Notes under the pieces: model-generated
The model's database searches: none
Told to the model about the DNA's origin: nothing
Seen by the model: the letters and a program-made list of their open reading frames with translations, nothing else
Assembly: GCA_035516155.1 (NCBI GenBank)
Contig: DATJAP010000015.1
Coordinates: 9,718 to 73,717 of the forward strand
Source: JAJYKN01 sp035516155
GTDB lineage: Bacteria > Nitrospirota > UBA9217
Reading direction: 5' to 3'
DNA length: 64,000 bases
Translations under genes and position numbers: made by a program
Shown: positions 33,361 through 41,120 of the stretch, piece by piece
How the letters are laid out: the number at the start of each line of letters is the position of its first letter
Numbering within the stretch: the stretch's first letter is position 1

Positions 33361-34488
33361 ATAATCCCCATTTAACGTGTGCAACAGACCGGCGAGACAT
33401 CGACCGTCGCGTCTGTTTTTCCGTTCCCTGAATAATGCCTGAATATTTCAATTATAGCGTATTTTTTTACGACCGAAGTGCCGGAAGGATCAGGGTAAGA
33501 CGGCTTCTGCTTGCTGCAGCATAATGAACAGAGGAAGGCGACTACTTGCTGACCTTTTCCGTTGGTCCAAGATGTAGCAGCTTTCAGGGGACGTCGCGAC
33601 GATTGTCAACTCAGCCGCTGTCTTGGCAACCTTTTGGCTGTCTGTGTTCATGCGGATTATTCATAGGCACTACGGCAATTGAAGTTCCTCGGAGCGGATA
33701 CTTTAGCTCCTAGCCTTGTCCGTCCTTCGCCGCGGGCCGGAAACAAGTATTATCGTCGAGCACGGCAGAGGCCTGGTTGAATAAAATTATTAATGCTTAA
33801 CACGAAAGATGAGGGTTTTGCAAAAATTTTTAATGATGAAAAGGGGGGACGCCTGGGCGTCTCAAACATACTGACTAATCTGAGACGCGCAGGCGTCAGG
33901 GGAGGAGTAGTGAAAAGGTTGTGAATGATGCAGGATTAAAAAAGAATGAAGATCGTACAAAAATCTCTGCCGTATTCTTGCTGCCAAATTGCAATCTTTT
34001 AAAAGAATATCTGTCTTCGCTCTATTTATCCGCCTGCTAAGCTGTTGACTGGAAAATAAAATTACAGTGGAAACGCTGCCGAAGGCAAAGATCAATAGGT
34101 ACATCCTCCGGCTTATTGATCGGCTTCTCTCATTCTTTATGGATTATATGCCATAAAGACGAAAAATTTATGTGTTTAAGATAACGTAATATTTTATAAG
34201 CAATATTTTTGCCAATATAAAAAATTAATAAAATCAGCCAGTTATGATTTTGCTCTGCTTTGAACCCGTCAAAATTTGTACAGTGATATAAATAAAAAAA
34301 ATAGTTATGCCGTTAAATCCTTAAAAAATAGTAATTTTTTCAGTGTATAAATTCTGACACACATGACGGAGTTCTGTCGAAAATAAGCTACTCATGGCGA
34401 ACTCCTTGATTATGAGCCTGTTTACGAAAACCGTGAGGGAATATTCTAGAGATATAGAGGGTTCACCTGAAAAATGCGGCTGGGTGTG
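33361..34488. other. AT-rich intergenic region without recognisable genes
   Basis: More than 1.1 kb without a convincing gene. From about 33780 to 34470 the base composition is much more AT-rich than the surroundings, with A/T runs. The only clear structure is the inverted repeat at 33848-33897. It could be a relic of an acquired element or a regulatory island. Confidence 0.55.
33848..33897. repeat. 17-bp inverted repeat with one mismatch
   Basis: Arms at 33848-33864 and 33881-33897 pair over 17 positions with a single mismatch around a 16-base loop. The left outer part, GGGGGGACGCCTG (33843-33855), recurs in reverse complement at 38701-38713, so this may belong to a dispersed repeat family. 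Confidence 0.7.
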
Positions 34489-35418
34489 TCAGAATTGTTC
34501 AATAATGGCGGCTGCGAGGAGAGGAAGCATAATTTCATGATGGCCGGTGATCGAGAATCCTTTACCACCGTTCTGGGTAGGACGACGAACAACATTTGTG
34601 TTCGGCCGGTAGTGTTGAACAAAGTCCATGTTGACAGTGGTAAAGTGCTGGAGGGTGAATCCGAGGTTCCTTGCGAGTGTCACTGCTTTGAGAAAGATTT
34701 CGGGAAGAAGGACCGCAGACCCGAGGTTCATGTACACACCGCCCTCAAGCTCTGAGACGAGTGAACAGAAGATAAGAAAATCCCGGTGAGCTGCAGCACC
34801 TGTAGCCCGGCCGTCAAAGGATGGATGCATATGGATGATGTCGGTGCCGATTGCCACATGAACGGTGACTGGAATGCCGAAGCGGTAGCCAGCCGCAAGG
34901 AGGCTTTTATCCTTGTATGGAAAGTCGCCCGACTGTATCATCCTGCCGATGGCAGATCCGATGCCTTCCTCACCCCCTGCGTTTTTAATAGCCAGGTTAA
35001 GCATGCTGCCTGTTTCTTCAGCCATGCCGAAGGCTCCGGATAGGATCTCCCGATCCACATCTTCAGAAGTCTGGCCCACGAAGGCAAGCTCAAAATCGTG
35101 AATGATACCCGCGCCGTTCAGCGAAAGACTCGTGATAATGCCGCGTTCCATAAGATCGATTATGACGGGGCTGAGGCCGACCTTGATGGAATGGGCGCCC
35201 ATGCCGAGCATGAAAGGCCGTTCATCTTTTCGTGCCTGGATAATGGCGGACACGACATCCTTGAAGTGCCGTGAAGCGAGAATGCCGGGAAGGGAGGAAA
35301 AAAAGTCCTGGAATGTCCCGCCTTTTTTGTGGGGCCTGGACAAGTCTTCGATGCGGACCTTGCTTGCGCGGCCCTTGAGTGAGTATGATTTTATTTTTGA
35401 GACGTCGATCTTCCTCAT
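34489..35418 (-). CDS. Deoxyhypusine-synthase-like conserved protein
   Basis: A 309-residue soluble protein. The central MLGMGAHSIKVGLSPVIIDL, SLNGAGIIHDFELAFVG and AIGTDIIHMHP segments resemble the NAD-binding fold of deoxyhypusine synthases, but bacteria generally lack eIF5A, and the catalytic-lysine region is not evident. The start at ATG 35418 lies one base after the gmhA stop, so the two are very likely co-translated. This suggests a role in a sugar phosphate or envelope pathway. The reaction is unknown. Confidence 0.7.
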   Translation of the reverse strand: MRKIDVSKIKSYSLKGRASKVRIEDLSRPHKKGGTFQDFFSSLPGILASRHFKDVVSAIIQARKDERPFMLGMGAHSIKVGLSPVIIDLMERGIITSLSLNGAGIIHDFELAFVGQTSEDVDREILSGAFGMAEETGSMLNLAIKNAGGEEGIGSAIGRMIQSGDFPYKDKSLLAAGYRFGIPVTVHVAIGTDIIHMHPSFDGRATGAAAHRDFLIFCSLVSELEGGVYMNLGSAVLLPEIFLKAVTLARNLGFTLQHFTTVNMDFVQHYRPNTNVVRRPTQNGGKGFSITGHHEIMLPLLAAAIIEQF

Positions 35419-35419
35419 G

Positions 35420-36001
35420 TTATGAACGAGCTCCGCCGAAGAGTTCCTCATCCACGAGCTGGCAAATAGTGTGGCCGAGCGTGATGTGAGCTTCCTGAAT
35501 GCGGGGAGTAGCCTTGGTCGGAACAATAAAGGCTAGATCCGCCAAATTGGCCAGCTTGCCGCCCGTTCCCCCGGTGAGGACAACGGTTTTCATGCCGTTT
35601 TTTTTTGCTGTTTGGATCGCTTTGATCACATTGGGCGAATTGCCGCTCGTGCTGATGCCGATGACGACATCACCTTCATGGCCCAGGGCGGCCAGCTGCT
35701 TGGAATAGACCTGGGTAAAGTCATAATCGTTGCTGATGCTGGTGAGCACAGCCGCATCGGTGTTTAGGGCAAGGGCGGGAAGCGGGGGCCGCTCCATGAG
35801 AAAACGGTTGACGAATTCCGCAGCGATATGCGAGGCGTCCATGGCACTTCCACCGTTGCCGAAGAGAATGACCTTTTTCCCCTCACGGAACGCTTGGGCT
35901 ATGAGTTGGACCACCTCAATGATCTTGTCGACATTTTCTCTGGCGAATTTAACCTTTATCTGAGCGCTGTCCTCGAATGCTTTCAGAATGATGTCTTTCA
36001 T
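35420..36001 (-). CDS. gmhA: Sedoheptulose-7-phosphate isomerase (SIS domain)
   Basis: A 193-residue SIS-domain protein of normal GmhA length, converting sedoheptulose 7-phosphate to heptose 7-phosphate for the lipopolysaccharide core. Motifs are FGNGGSAMDASHIAAEFVNR near residue 47, ISTSGNSPNVI near 113, and the late EAHITLGHTICQLVDE with metal or substrate ligands. ATG 36001 follows GGGAG. It precedes the deoxyhypusine-synthase-like gene, almost overlapping. DiaA-type SIS proteins are similar, so the specific role is slightly uncertain. Confidence 0.88.
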   Translation of the reverse strand: MKDIILKAFEDSAQIKVKFARENVDKIIEVVQLIAQAFREGKKVILFGNGGSAMDASHIAAEFVNRFLMERPPLPALALNTDAAVLTSISNDYDFTQVYSKQLAALGHEGDVVIGISTSGNSPNVIKAIQTAKKNGMKTVVLTGGTGGKLANLADLAFIVPTKATPRIQEAHITLGHTICQLVDEELFGGARS

Positions 36002-36108
36002 GCCATGCTCCCAAAGCCGACGCAGTAATAAAGCATTCATTATATTGCAAGACGAAGAAATGTCAAGGCGAAAAGGGCTTCTGTTCGAGATTGCATGAAC
36101 ATCTGGGA

Positions 36109-36897
36109 TCAATTCAGATCACGGAAAAAATCATCGTGATACGCGGCTGAGATGACATCATGCGCGCGGATCGCGAGTTCCTTTCTGGTGTCTTTTTCCC
36201 GGAAGCGGATAATTTTGAGAGGTACGATCTCAACATCGACGGAGGTGAGTGACAAGAGTCGGGGGAAGTGACGAAAGAAAGAGGTATCACCGTAATAAAA
36301 AACCGAATCGCGATTATGCACGTTCAACGGGGCGCCATTGACCCCGATGTAGCGGAGGCACAGGGGCAGGATGTCGGTTTGCGCCAGGATCGCGGTGTGA
36401 AAGAGGGAATTTTTGAAGGGCTGAACCCGTCGACCATTTGAGGTAGTGCCTTCAGGAAACAGAGCAACCCGCAATCCGGCCCGAAGTGTGCGACTGATGA
36501 TCGGAAGTTCCTGCCGAAGTTTCGTGGCCTTCCTTCGCTCGACGAAGATGCTCCCGCCGAGGCGCGCCAGCATGCCAAGAACCGGAGTGCTCCCCAGTTC
36601 CACTGACGCGATGAAAACGGACGGTAGAACCGACGCAATGACGAGAACGTCGATATAGGACAGGTGATTCGCGACAACAAGACGAGCCGACCTGCTTTCA
36701 AGCAGGCGTTCGCGGTGCTTCACGTGAACACGGACGCCGAGCAGCCTCAGCATGAGCCTCGATAGGCGTGATATATTTTTAATCAGAAGCGTGCGGCGTA
36801 TGTTGGTGCCGGTGGGAAGGAGCGCAATGATGCAGGCGAAGATTATGTACAGCGTGACCACAAGAAGGATTCCCGGCAATTTGAAAAATATCCGCAT
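36109..36897 (-). CDS. plsC: 1-acyl-sn-glycerol-3-phosphate acyltransferase family protein
   Basis: A 262-residue membrane-associated LPLAT enzyme. The N-terminal hydrophobic helix is at residues 8-28, the catalytic HX4D in NHLSYID is near residue 77, and FPEGTTSNG near 148 binds the acceptor phosphate. It acylates lysophosphatidate or a related acceptor to make phospholipid. It lies 107 bases upstream of gmhA on the same strand and may share its transcript. PlsC is the default assignment; ornithine-lipid type acyltransferases are an alternative. Confidence 0.85.
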   Translation of the reverse strand: MRIFFKLPGILLVVTLYIIFACIIALLPTGTNIRRTLLIKNISRLSRLMLRLLGVRVHVKHRERLLESRSARLVVANHLSYIDVLVIASVLPSVFIASVELGSTPVLGMLARLGGSIFVERRKATKLRQELPIISRTLRAGLRVALFPEGTTSNGRRVQPFKNSLFHTAILAQTDILPLCLRYIGVNGAPLNVHNRDSVFYYGDTSFFRHFPRLLSLTSVDVEIVPLKIIRFREKDTRKELAIRAHDVISAAYHDDFFRDLN

Positions 36898-37136
36898 AGA
36901 ATGTTCGGGTCCCCCTTAAATCTTCCGAAGCATGGCAGGTTGTTCACGGCTGGTTATCTGTAACAACGATGATAAAGTATGGCACAGGAAAATCCGGTTT
37001 TCAATGAAAAAACGTCCAGTTGACAGCCTTTACATAAAAGGGAACGGCGGCTATACTTTAGATAGGAATAAAGGGGAGATCTGCGCCAGGAAGAGGGGAT
37101 GTTAGAGCGTCAAGGACGGCAAAGAGGTGACTCATC

Positions 37137-37445
37137 ATGAGTGTAATGGTAGAGTTCAGCGTGGTTCCGTTGGGGAAAGGCGTGAGCGTCAGTGCGGTCA
37201 TCGCAGAGGTCATGAAGGTTATCGTGGGCAGCGGCGTGAGTTATCGGGCGAATCCCATGGGGACCGTCCTGGAAGGAGAGTGGGACACGGTGATGGGAGT
37301 CGTGAAGAAATGCCATGATGTAGTGATGAAGGATTCAGAGCGCGCGATCACGTCGATCAAGATCGATGATCGCAAGGGATCGGATTCGCGAATGGATAAG
37401 AAGCTTGAGTCAGTGGAAAAGAAACTCGGGATGAAGCTGAAATAA
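37137..37445 (+). CDS. MTH1187/YkoF-type thiamine-binding protein
   Basis: A 102-residue protein matching the MTH1187 (DUF77) family: MVEFSVVPLGKGVSVSAVIAE at the start and YRANPMGTVLEGEWDTVM at residues 36-53. Members form ferredoxin-like tetramers that bind thiamine or similar ligands. It is followed after 21 bases by a small coiled-coil gene and then a zinc-ribbon-like gene, suggesting one transcript. Confidence 0.88.
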   Translation: MSVMVEFSVVPLGKGVSVSAVIAEVMKVIVGSGVSYRANPMGTVLEGEWDTVMGVVKKCHDVVMKDSERAITSIKIDDRKGSDSRMDKKLESVEKKLGMKLK

Positions 37446-37466
37446 ACATCGAAAGCGAGGTGAACC

Positions 37467-37685
37467 ATGAACAGCAAAGGAAATGGCAGCAGCGCGGTCG
37501 AGAGGATCAAGATTCAGGAAAAGGCGTTGTCCAACTTGGCCGATGCCCTGAAGAAACATGAATCCGAGTTCACCGACGAAATCGGGGATTTGCAGGCCGA
37601 GCTGAAGGCCATTAAAGTATTCCTTGCCCGCAATATTCCCGAGTTCAAGAAACAGTTTCCCGAAATTCAGAGAAAACTGAAGTGA
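37467..37685 (+). CDS. Small coiled-coil hypothetical protein
   Basis: A 72-residue, highly charged, helical protein (residues 13-55 show heptad-like spacing of L, A and I) with no cysteine or membrane segment. GAGGTGAACC precedes its ATG at good distance. It sits between the thiamine-binding and BCAM0308-like genes with short gaps. The family is not recognised. Confidence 0.7.
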   Translation: MNSKGNGSSAVERIKIQEKALSNLADALKKHESEFTDEIGDLQAELKAIKVFLARNIPEFKKQFPEIQRKLK

Positions 37686-37730
37686 GCCCCGGCCCGAGCT
37701 GGTTCCGACGGTAACGAAGGAGGCGATTCT

Positions 37731-38264
37731 ATGAAGGCAGTTGCGAAAACACAGAAGAGTTATAGATTATCCTACAAGAAAAAGTCAGCGATAACGGATT
37801 CCTACCTTCCGCGCGGCGCAAGCCGCAGCGTTTCCATATGCGAGGGATGTCGCGCGGTGTACATGAACAAGCGCTGGTATGGCAGTGCTGGTGCATATGA
37901 TACGGCGGTGCGGAATCCCGCAACTGTAATGATGGTTTGTCCCGCCTGTCTTAAGATCCGCGACAACTTCCCCGGCGGCATCGTAACGCTGAAGGGCGAT
38001 TATGTGCTCCCCCATAAGCAGGATCTGATGAAACTCGTCAAGAATGAGGAGGAACGGGCGCGTGGTTTAAACCCTCTGGAGCGGGTCATGTCCATAAAGG
38101 AGAATGGGTACGGAAGCCTGGTCATTTCCACGACGAATGAGAAACTCGCGCAGCGCATCGGGCGGGCAATCAAGAAGGCCTTCCATGGTGAAGTGAGCTA
38201 CCGCTGGTCGCACGAGAACAAACTGGTCCGGGTCGATTGGGTGCGGGGGGTGGAAATTGGATGA
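37731..38264 (+). CDS. BCAM0308-like protein with zinc-ribbon motif
   Basis: A 177-residue protein with two CxxC pairs (CEGC near residue 38 and CPAC near 70) that probably bind zinc, and a central FPGGIVTLKGDYVLPHKQDL stretch typical of the poorly characterised BCAM0308 family. GLNPLERV and the later GYGSLVISTTNEKLAQRIGR resemble a small nucleic-acid-binding or NMD3-like domain. AAGGAGG precedes the ATG. Third gene of a compact three-gene set. The function is unknown. Confidence 0.75.
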   Translation: MKAVAKTQKSYRLSYKKKSAITDSYLPRGASRSVSICEGCRAVYMNKRWYGSAGAYDTAVRNPATVMMVCPACLKIRDNFPGGIVTLKGDYVLPHKQDLMKLVKNEEERARGLNPLERVMSIKENGYGSLVISTTNEKLAQRIGRAIKKAFHGEVSYRWSHENKLVRVDWVRGVEIG

Positions 38265-38312
38265 ATTCGGAGATGAGCCACGAAGTGGCGAAAAAAATTA
38301 AGTTGTAAACAG

Positions 38313-38642
38313 TTAGCGACAGTCGGTGTTTTCGGATTGTGTATTTTTTCTTTGAAGCGTATTCAGATACTCCTCCCATTCCGTGGGGAGGAGATATTTT
38401 TTTTTGTTATTGCACGCTTTGCACGACGGAACAAGATTCCCCGGCACAGACCTTCCTCCCCGCACGATGGGAACGAGGTGATCCATAGTAAGTTCCATCG
38501 CTTTGAACTTTCCGCCGCAATAATAACAGACGCCAGCCGCGCGCTTTCGTTTCCACCATTGTGATTCGCGCATTTCCCGCGCTTTTGCCTTCTCCCGCTT
38601 AATGTGCGCATCATCAACAGTAATGAAATAATCATTATTCAT
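38313..38642 (-). CDS. HNH endonuclease family protein
   Basis: A 109-residue protein with a complete small HNH fold: CYYCGG near residue 39, DHLVPIVRGG near 54-63, and NLVPSCKACNNKK near 69-81, the four cysteines binding a structural zinc. Such proteins nick or cut DNA; stand-alone forms of this size are common and their targets unknown. It is divergent from mraZ, with the mraZ promoter about 100 bases upstream of its start. No phage or restriction genes are nearby. Confidence 0.88.
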   Translation of the reverse strand: MNNDYFITVDDAHIKREKAKAREMRESQWWKRKRAAGVCYYCGGKFKAMELTMDHLVPIVRGGRSVPGNLVPSCKACNNKKKYLLPTEWEEYLNTLQRKNTQSENTDCR

Positions 38643-38745
38643 TGAATCGTATATTACTTTTTCCCGGCCCTGTTGTCACGCTAAAAACACTTTCTGCTTT
38701 CAGGCGTCCCCCCACCACGTAACATCTCAAAAATTAATATTTTTC

Positions 38746-38774
38746 TTGACAATCCAGTGGGTGACAGATATACT
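38746..38774 (+). promoter_or_regulatory. Promoter of the dcw cluster (Pmra)
   Basis: TTGACA (38746-38751), a 17-base spacer and TATACT (38769-38774). It precedes the MraZ-type repeats and mraZ. This is the only clear consensus promoter I found for the following 17 genes. Confidence 0.75.
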
Positions 38775-38786
38775 TTTGCAAGCAGG

Positions 38787-38810
38787 TGGTATGAAGTGGG
38801 ATAGAGTGGG
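38787..38810 (+). promoter_or_regulatory. Probable MraZ operator: three TGGK repeats at 10-bp spacing
   Basis: TGGT (38787), TGGG (38797) and TGGG (38807) are in direct repeat with an exact 10-bp period, placed between the -10 box and the mraZ start. E. coli MraZ binds TGGG-type repeats with the same period at Pmra and represses the cluster. The role here is inferred from that. Confidence 0.7.
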
Positions 38811-38826
38811 CTCAACAGGGAGGAGC

Positions 38827-39261
38827 ATGTTCCGGGGTAGCTACGATCATACCGTTGATTCCAAAGGCAGAGTGAGTGTCCCCTCTAAATTCCGGGATAT
38901 CATTGCTGACCGCTATGACGGCCGGCTTGTGCTCGCCATGGACTACGACCACTGTCTCACCGTTTATCCGCTCGAGGAGTGGGAGCGTCTCGAGGAGAAA
39001 ATCAAGACCCTCTCGCTGATGAAGCAGGAAGTCAAGGACTTCAGACGCTTTCTCCTTTCGTCCGCTACGGAATGCGAACTTGATAAACAGGGCCGTATCC
39101 TGATCCCGCCAGCGCACCGCGGACACGCGGGAATCTCGAAAAACGTCACACTTGTCGGGATCATCGATAAAATAGAAATCTGGGACACCAGGGCTTGGGA
39201 GGCGCGAAATACTGAGAATGGCGACAAAATCGGCGAGGCGCTCGCTGCGTTGGGCCTATAA
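38827..39261 (+). CDS. mraZ: Transcriptional regulator MraZ
   Basis: A 144-residue protein made of two AbrB-like MraZ repeats: MFRGSYDHTVDSKGRVSVPS at the start and ECELDKQGRILIPPAHR near residue 80. MraZ forms a ring and controls the division and cell wall cluster. ATG 38827 follows GGGAGG; the upstream frame contains the promoter and is not coding. It is the first gene of the cluster and probably autoregulates through the repeats upstream. Confidence 0.95.
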   Translation: MFRGSYDHTVDSKGRVSVPSKFRDIIADRYDGRLVLAMDYDHCLTVYPLEEWERLEEKIKTLSLMKQEVKDFRRFLLSSATECELDKQGRILIPPAHRGHAGISKNVTLVGIIDKIEIWDTRAWEARNTENGDKIGEALAALGL

Positions 39262-39265
39262 CGAC

Positions 39266-39625
39266 ATGGACGAAAAAATCAAAGTATATCAGATGAACCT
39301 GGAAGGCGAGATCGATGCGGCGAAAATGGCTGAGATCAACAGGGTGATCGGTCAGCTTATCAAGGGCGAGATGTACGGTCTGATCTTGAATTTTGGGTCC
39401 GTGGAGCATATTAATTTTACCATTCTCCAGTCCCTGGTTGAAGAGAAGCGTCGGCTTCAGTCGTTCGGAGGAGACCTCCGGCTCGCAGCAATGTCCGACT
39501 ACCTCAAGAATATTTTCCGGACCACCGGTGTTCTGGAGGAATTCCAGGTTTTTGACACGGTCCAGCAGGCCGCGAAGAGTTTTGGGGTGAATAAGCCGGC
39601 GACGAACCTGCCGCTGGGGTTGTAA
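39266..39625 (+). CDS. STAS-domain protein inside the dcw cluster
   Basis: A 119-residue STAS domain (LEGEIDAAKMAEINRVIGQL, later GGDLRLAAMSDYLKNIF). STAS proteins usually act as anti-sigma-factor antagonists through a conserved serine in a DSSG motif; here that position reads INFTIL, so phosphorylation by an RsbW-type kinase looks unlikely. The ATG lies four bases after the mraZ stop and 12 bases precede rsmH, so it is co-transcribed with division genes. Its role there is unknown. The longer frame from 39218 overlaps mraZ and is rejected. Confidence 0.85.
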   Translation: MDEKIKVYQMNLEGEIDAAKMAEINRVIGQLIKGEMYGLILNFGSVEHINFTILQSLVEEKRRLQSFGGDLRLAAMSDYLKNIFRTTGVLEEFQVFDTVQQAAKSFGVNKPATNLPLGL

Positions 39626-39637
39626 TAGATTCGAGTT

Positions 39638-40657
39638 GTGAGTCCGGAGCTTGGTGTGAGGACATATCGGGGAAATAAAGAAAACAATACTACTCCGAAC
39701 TTCGAACTCTTAAATCCGATCAGAGAGCATATACCCGTCCTGCTGCGTGAAACAATTGATTTGCTCGCGCCGCGGCCCGGCGGTGTATATGTTGACGGGA
39801 CGCTCGGCGGGGGTGGTCATGCTGCGGAGATCCTGAAACGATCGTCGCCCGACGGCATGCTGATCGGGTTGGATCAGGACCCCGAGGCTGTCGAACGGTG
39901 CAGGGAGCGTCTGGCAACGTTCGGCGATCGCGCTGTCCTCCGACAGGCGAATTACCGGGAATTGCCGTCGATTCTACAGGATCTGGGACATCATTCGGTA
40001 GATGGGGCAGTGCTTGATCTCGGTGTTTCCTGGTTTCACCTCAAGTCGCCGAATCGCGGCTTCAGCTTCCAGCTGGACGGGCCTCTTGATATGCGCATGG
40101 ACCCAAACAGGGGGCTCACCGCCGCTGATCTGGTGAACGGACTTTCCCGCGACGAACTCGCGAAGATCATTCGCGAATACGGCGAAGAGCGCAGAGCGGG
40201 CGCTATTGCACGTGCCATAGAAAAGGCGAGGGCCCGGAGGTCCATCACGAGTACGGTTCAACTGGCCGAGATTGTTTTGAGCGTATTCCCTCCCTACCCT
40301 CCGCGACGCATCCATCCCGCCACGCTCACGTTCCAGGCTCTTCGGATTGCTGTTAATGACGAGCTCGGAGCGCTTCGCGAAGGGGTTGAGAGGATCATCG
40401 GCCTGCTGAAGCCCGGCGGACGGTTCACCGTTATAACCTTTCACTCCCTTGAGGACCGCGTCGTAAAGCAAGCCTTCGTGGCTAAGGCAAAGGGCTGTAT
40501 CTGTCCGCCGAAACTGCCGGTCTGCGCCTGCGGCAGAAAGCCGGTTATCAGGGTGCTGACGCATCGACCGGTGATAGCCGGCCCGAGGGAGCTTGCTCGT
40601 AATCCCGCTTCGAGGAGCGCAAAGCTGAGAGCGGCCGAAAAACTGCCTGCTTCGTAA
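39638..40657 (+). CDS. rsmH: 16S rRNA (cytosine(1402)-N(4))-methyltransferase
   Basis: A protein of up to 339 residues: the SAM-binding GTLGGGGHAAEILKR near residue 54, the family DLGVSWFHL region, and HPATLTFQALRIAVN near 224. It methylates C1402 in the ribosomal decoding centre. The CICPPKLPVCACG cysteine region near the end is usual. GTG 39638 is the earliest start; the conserved part begins at HIPVLLRETID near residue 31, so a later start is possible. Confidence 0.94.
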   Translation: MSPELGVRTYRGNKENNTTPNFELLNPIREHIPVLLRETIDLLAPRPGGVYVDGTLGGGGHAAEILKRSSPDGMLIGLDQDPEAVERCRERLATFGDRAVLRQANYRELPSILQDLGHHSVDGAVLDLGVSWFHLKSPNRGFSFQLDGPLDMRMDPNRGLTAADLVNGLSRDELAKIIREYGEERRAGAIARAIEKARARRSITSTVQLAEIVLSVFPPYPPRRIHPATLTFQALRIAVNDELGALREGVERIIGLLKPGGRFTVITFHSLEDRVVKQAFVAKAKGCICPPKLPVCACGRKPVIRVLTHRPVIAGPRELARNPASRSAKLRAAEKLPAS

Positions 40658-40781
40658 CCTCGAACCGGATGAGAGCGGCTGAAAATTCAACCTTGGTCAT
40701 AAAAGGGTCCATTGTATCTTATAACAGAGAGCTGATTTCCGTATTTGAAATTTCGTCTCTCACGCGGGAAGGAGCGCCGGC

Positions 40782-41114
40782 ATGACAGCGAAGGCTGGAA
40801 ATATCGGATCATTCGTATTTGAACGGAGCAGGCGGGGGAATCTGCGGCGCCTTTTCATGACGCTCCTGATTATTGTCGGGCTGCTTCTCTATGTGGGCGG
40901 AAAGGTGAAGATCATGCGGCTCGGGTATCAGATCGACGCCTTGGAGCGGGAGAAGCGGGAACTGGCGCGGGAGAACGGGTCCCTCAGGATAGAGGCGTCG
41001 AGCCTCACCTCACCGGCGCGCATTGAAGAGCTTGCAACCAAACGGCTGGGGATGATAAGGCCGACGGAAGACCACATCGTGATCGTTAAACGAAAAGCTG
41101 CGCCGAAACAATAG
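40782..41114 (+). CDS. ftsL: Cell division protein FtsL
   Basis: A 110-residue bitopic membrane protein: basic cytoplasmic N-terminus, one membrane helix (about residues 24-43), then a periplasmic coiled coil (residues 48-75) and a short tail. This size, layout and position between rsmH and ftsI identify FtsL, which links FtsB/FtsQ to the septal synthase FtsWI. FtsL sequence itself is poorly conserved, so position carries weight. Confidence 0.82.
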   Translation: MTAKAGNIGSFVFERSRRGNLRRLFMTLLIIVGLLLYVGGKVKIMRLGYQIDALEREKRELARENGSLRIEASSLTSPARIEELATKRLGMIRPTEDHIVIVKRKAAPKQ

Positions 41115-41120
41115 GTAATT

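Noticed and set aside
33480..33650. Short minus-strand frame (about 53 codons) beginning MNTDSQKVAK
   Set aside because: No ribosome binding site, no similarity and no supporting context; chance open frames of this size are common.
33862..34104. 80-codon minus-strand frame in the AT-rich region
   Set aside because: It starts without a convincing binding site, crosses one arm of the palindrome and encodes nothing recognisable.
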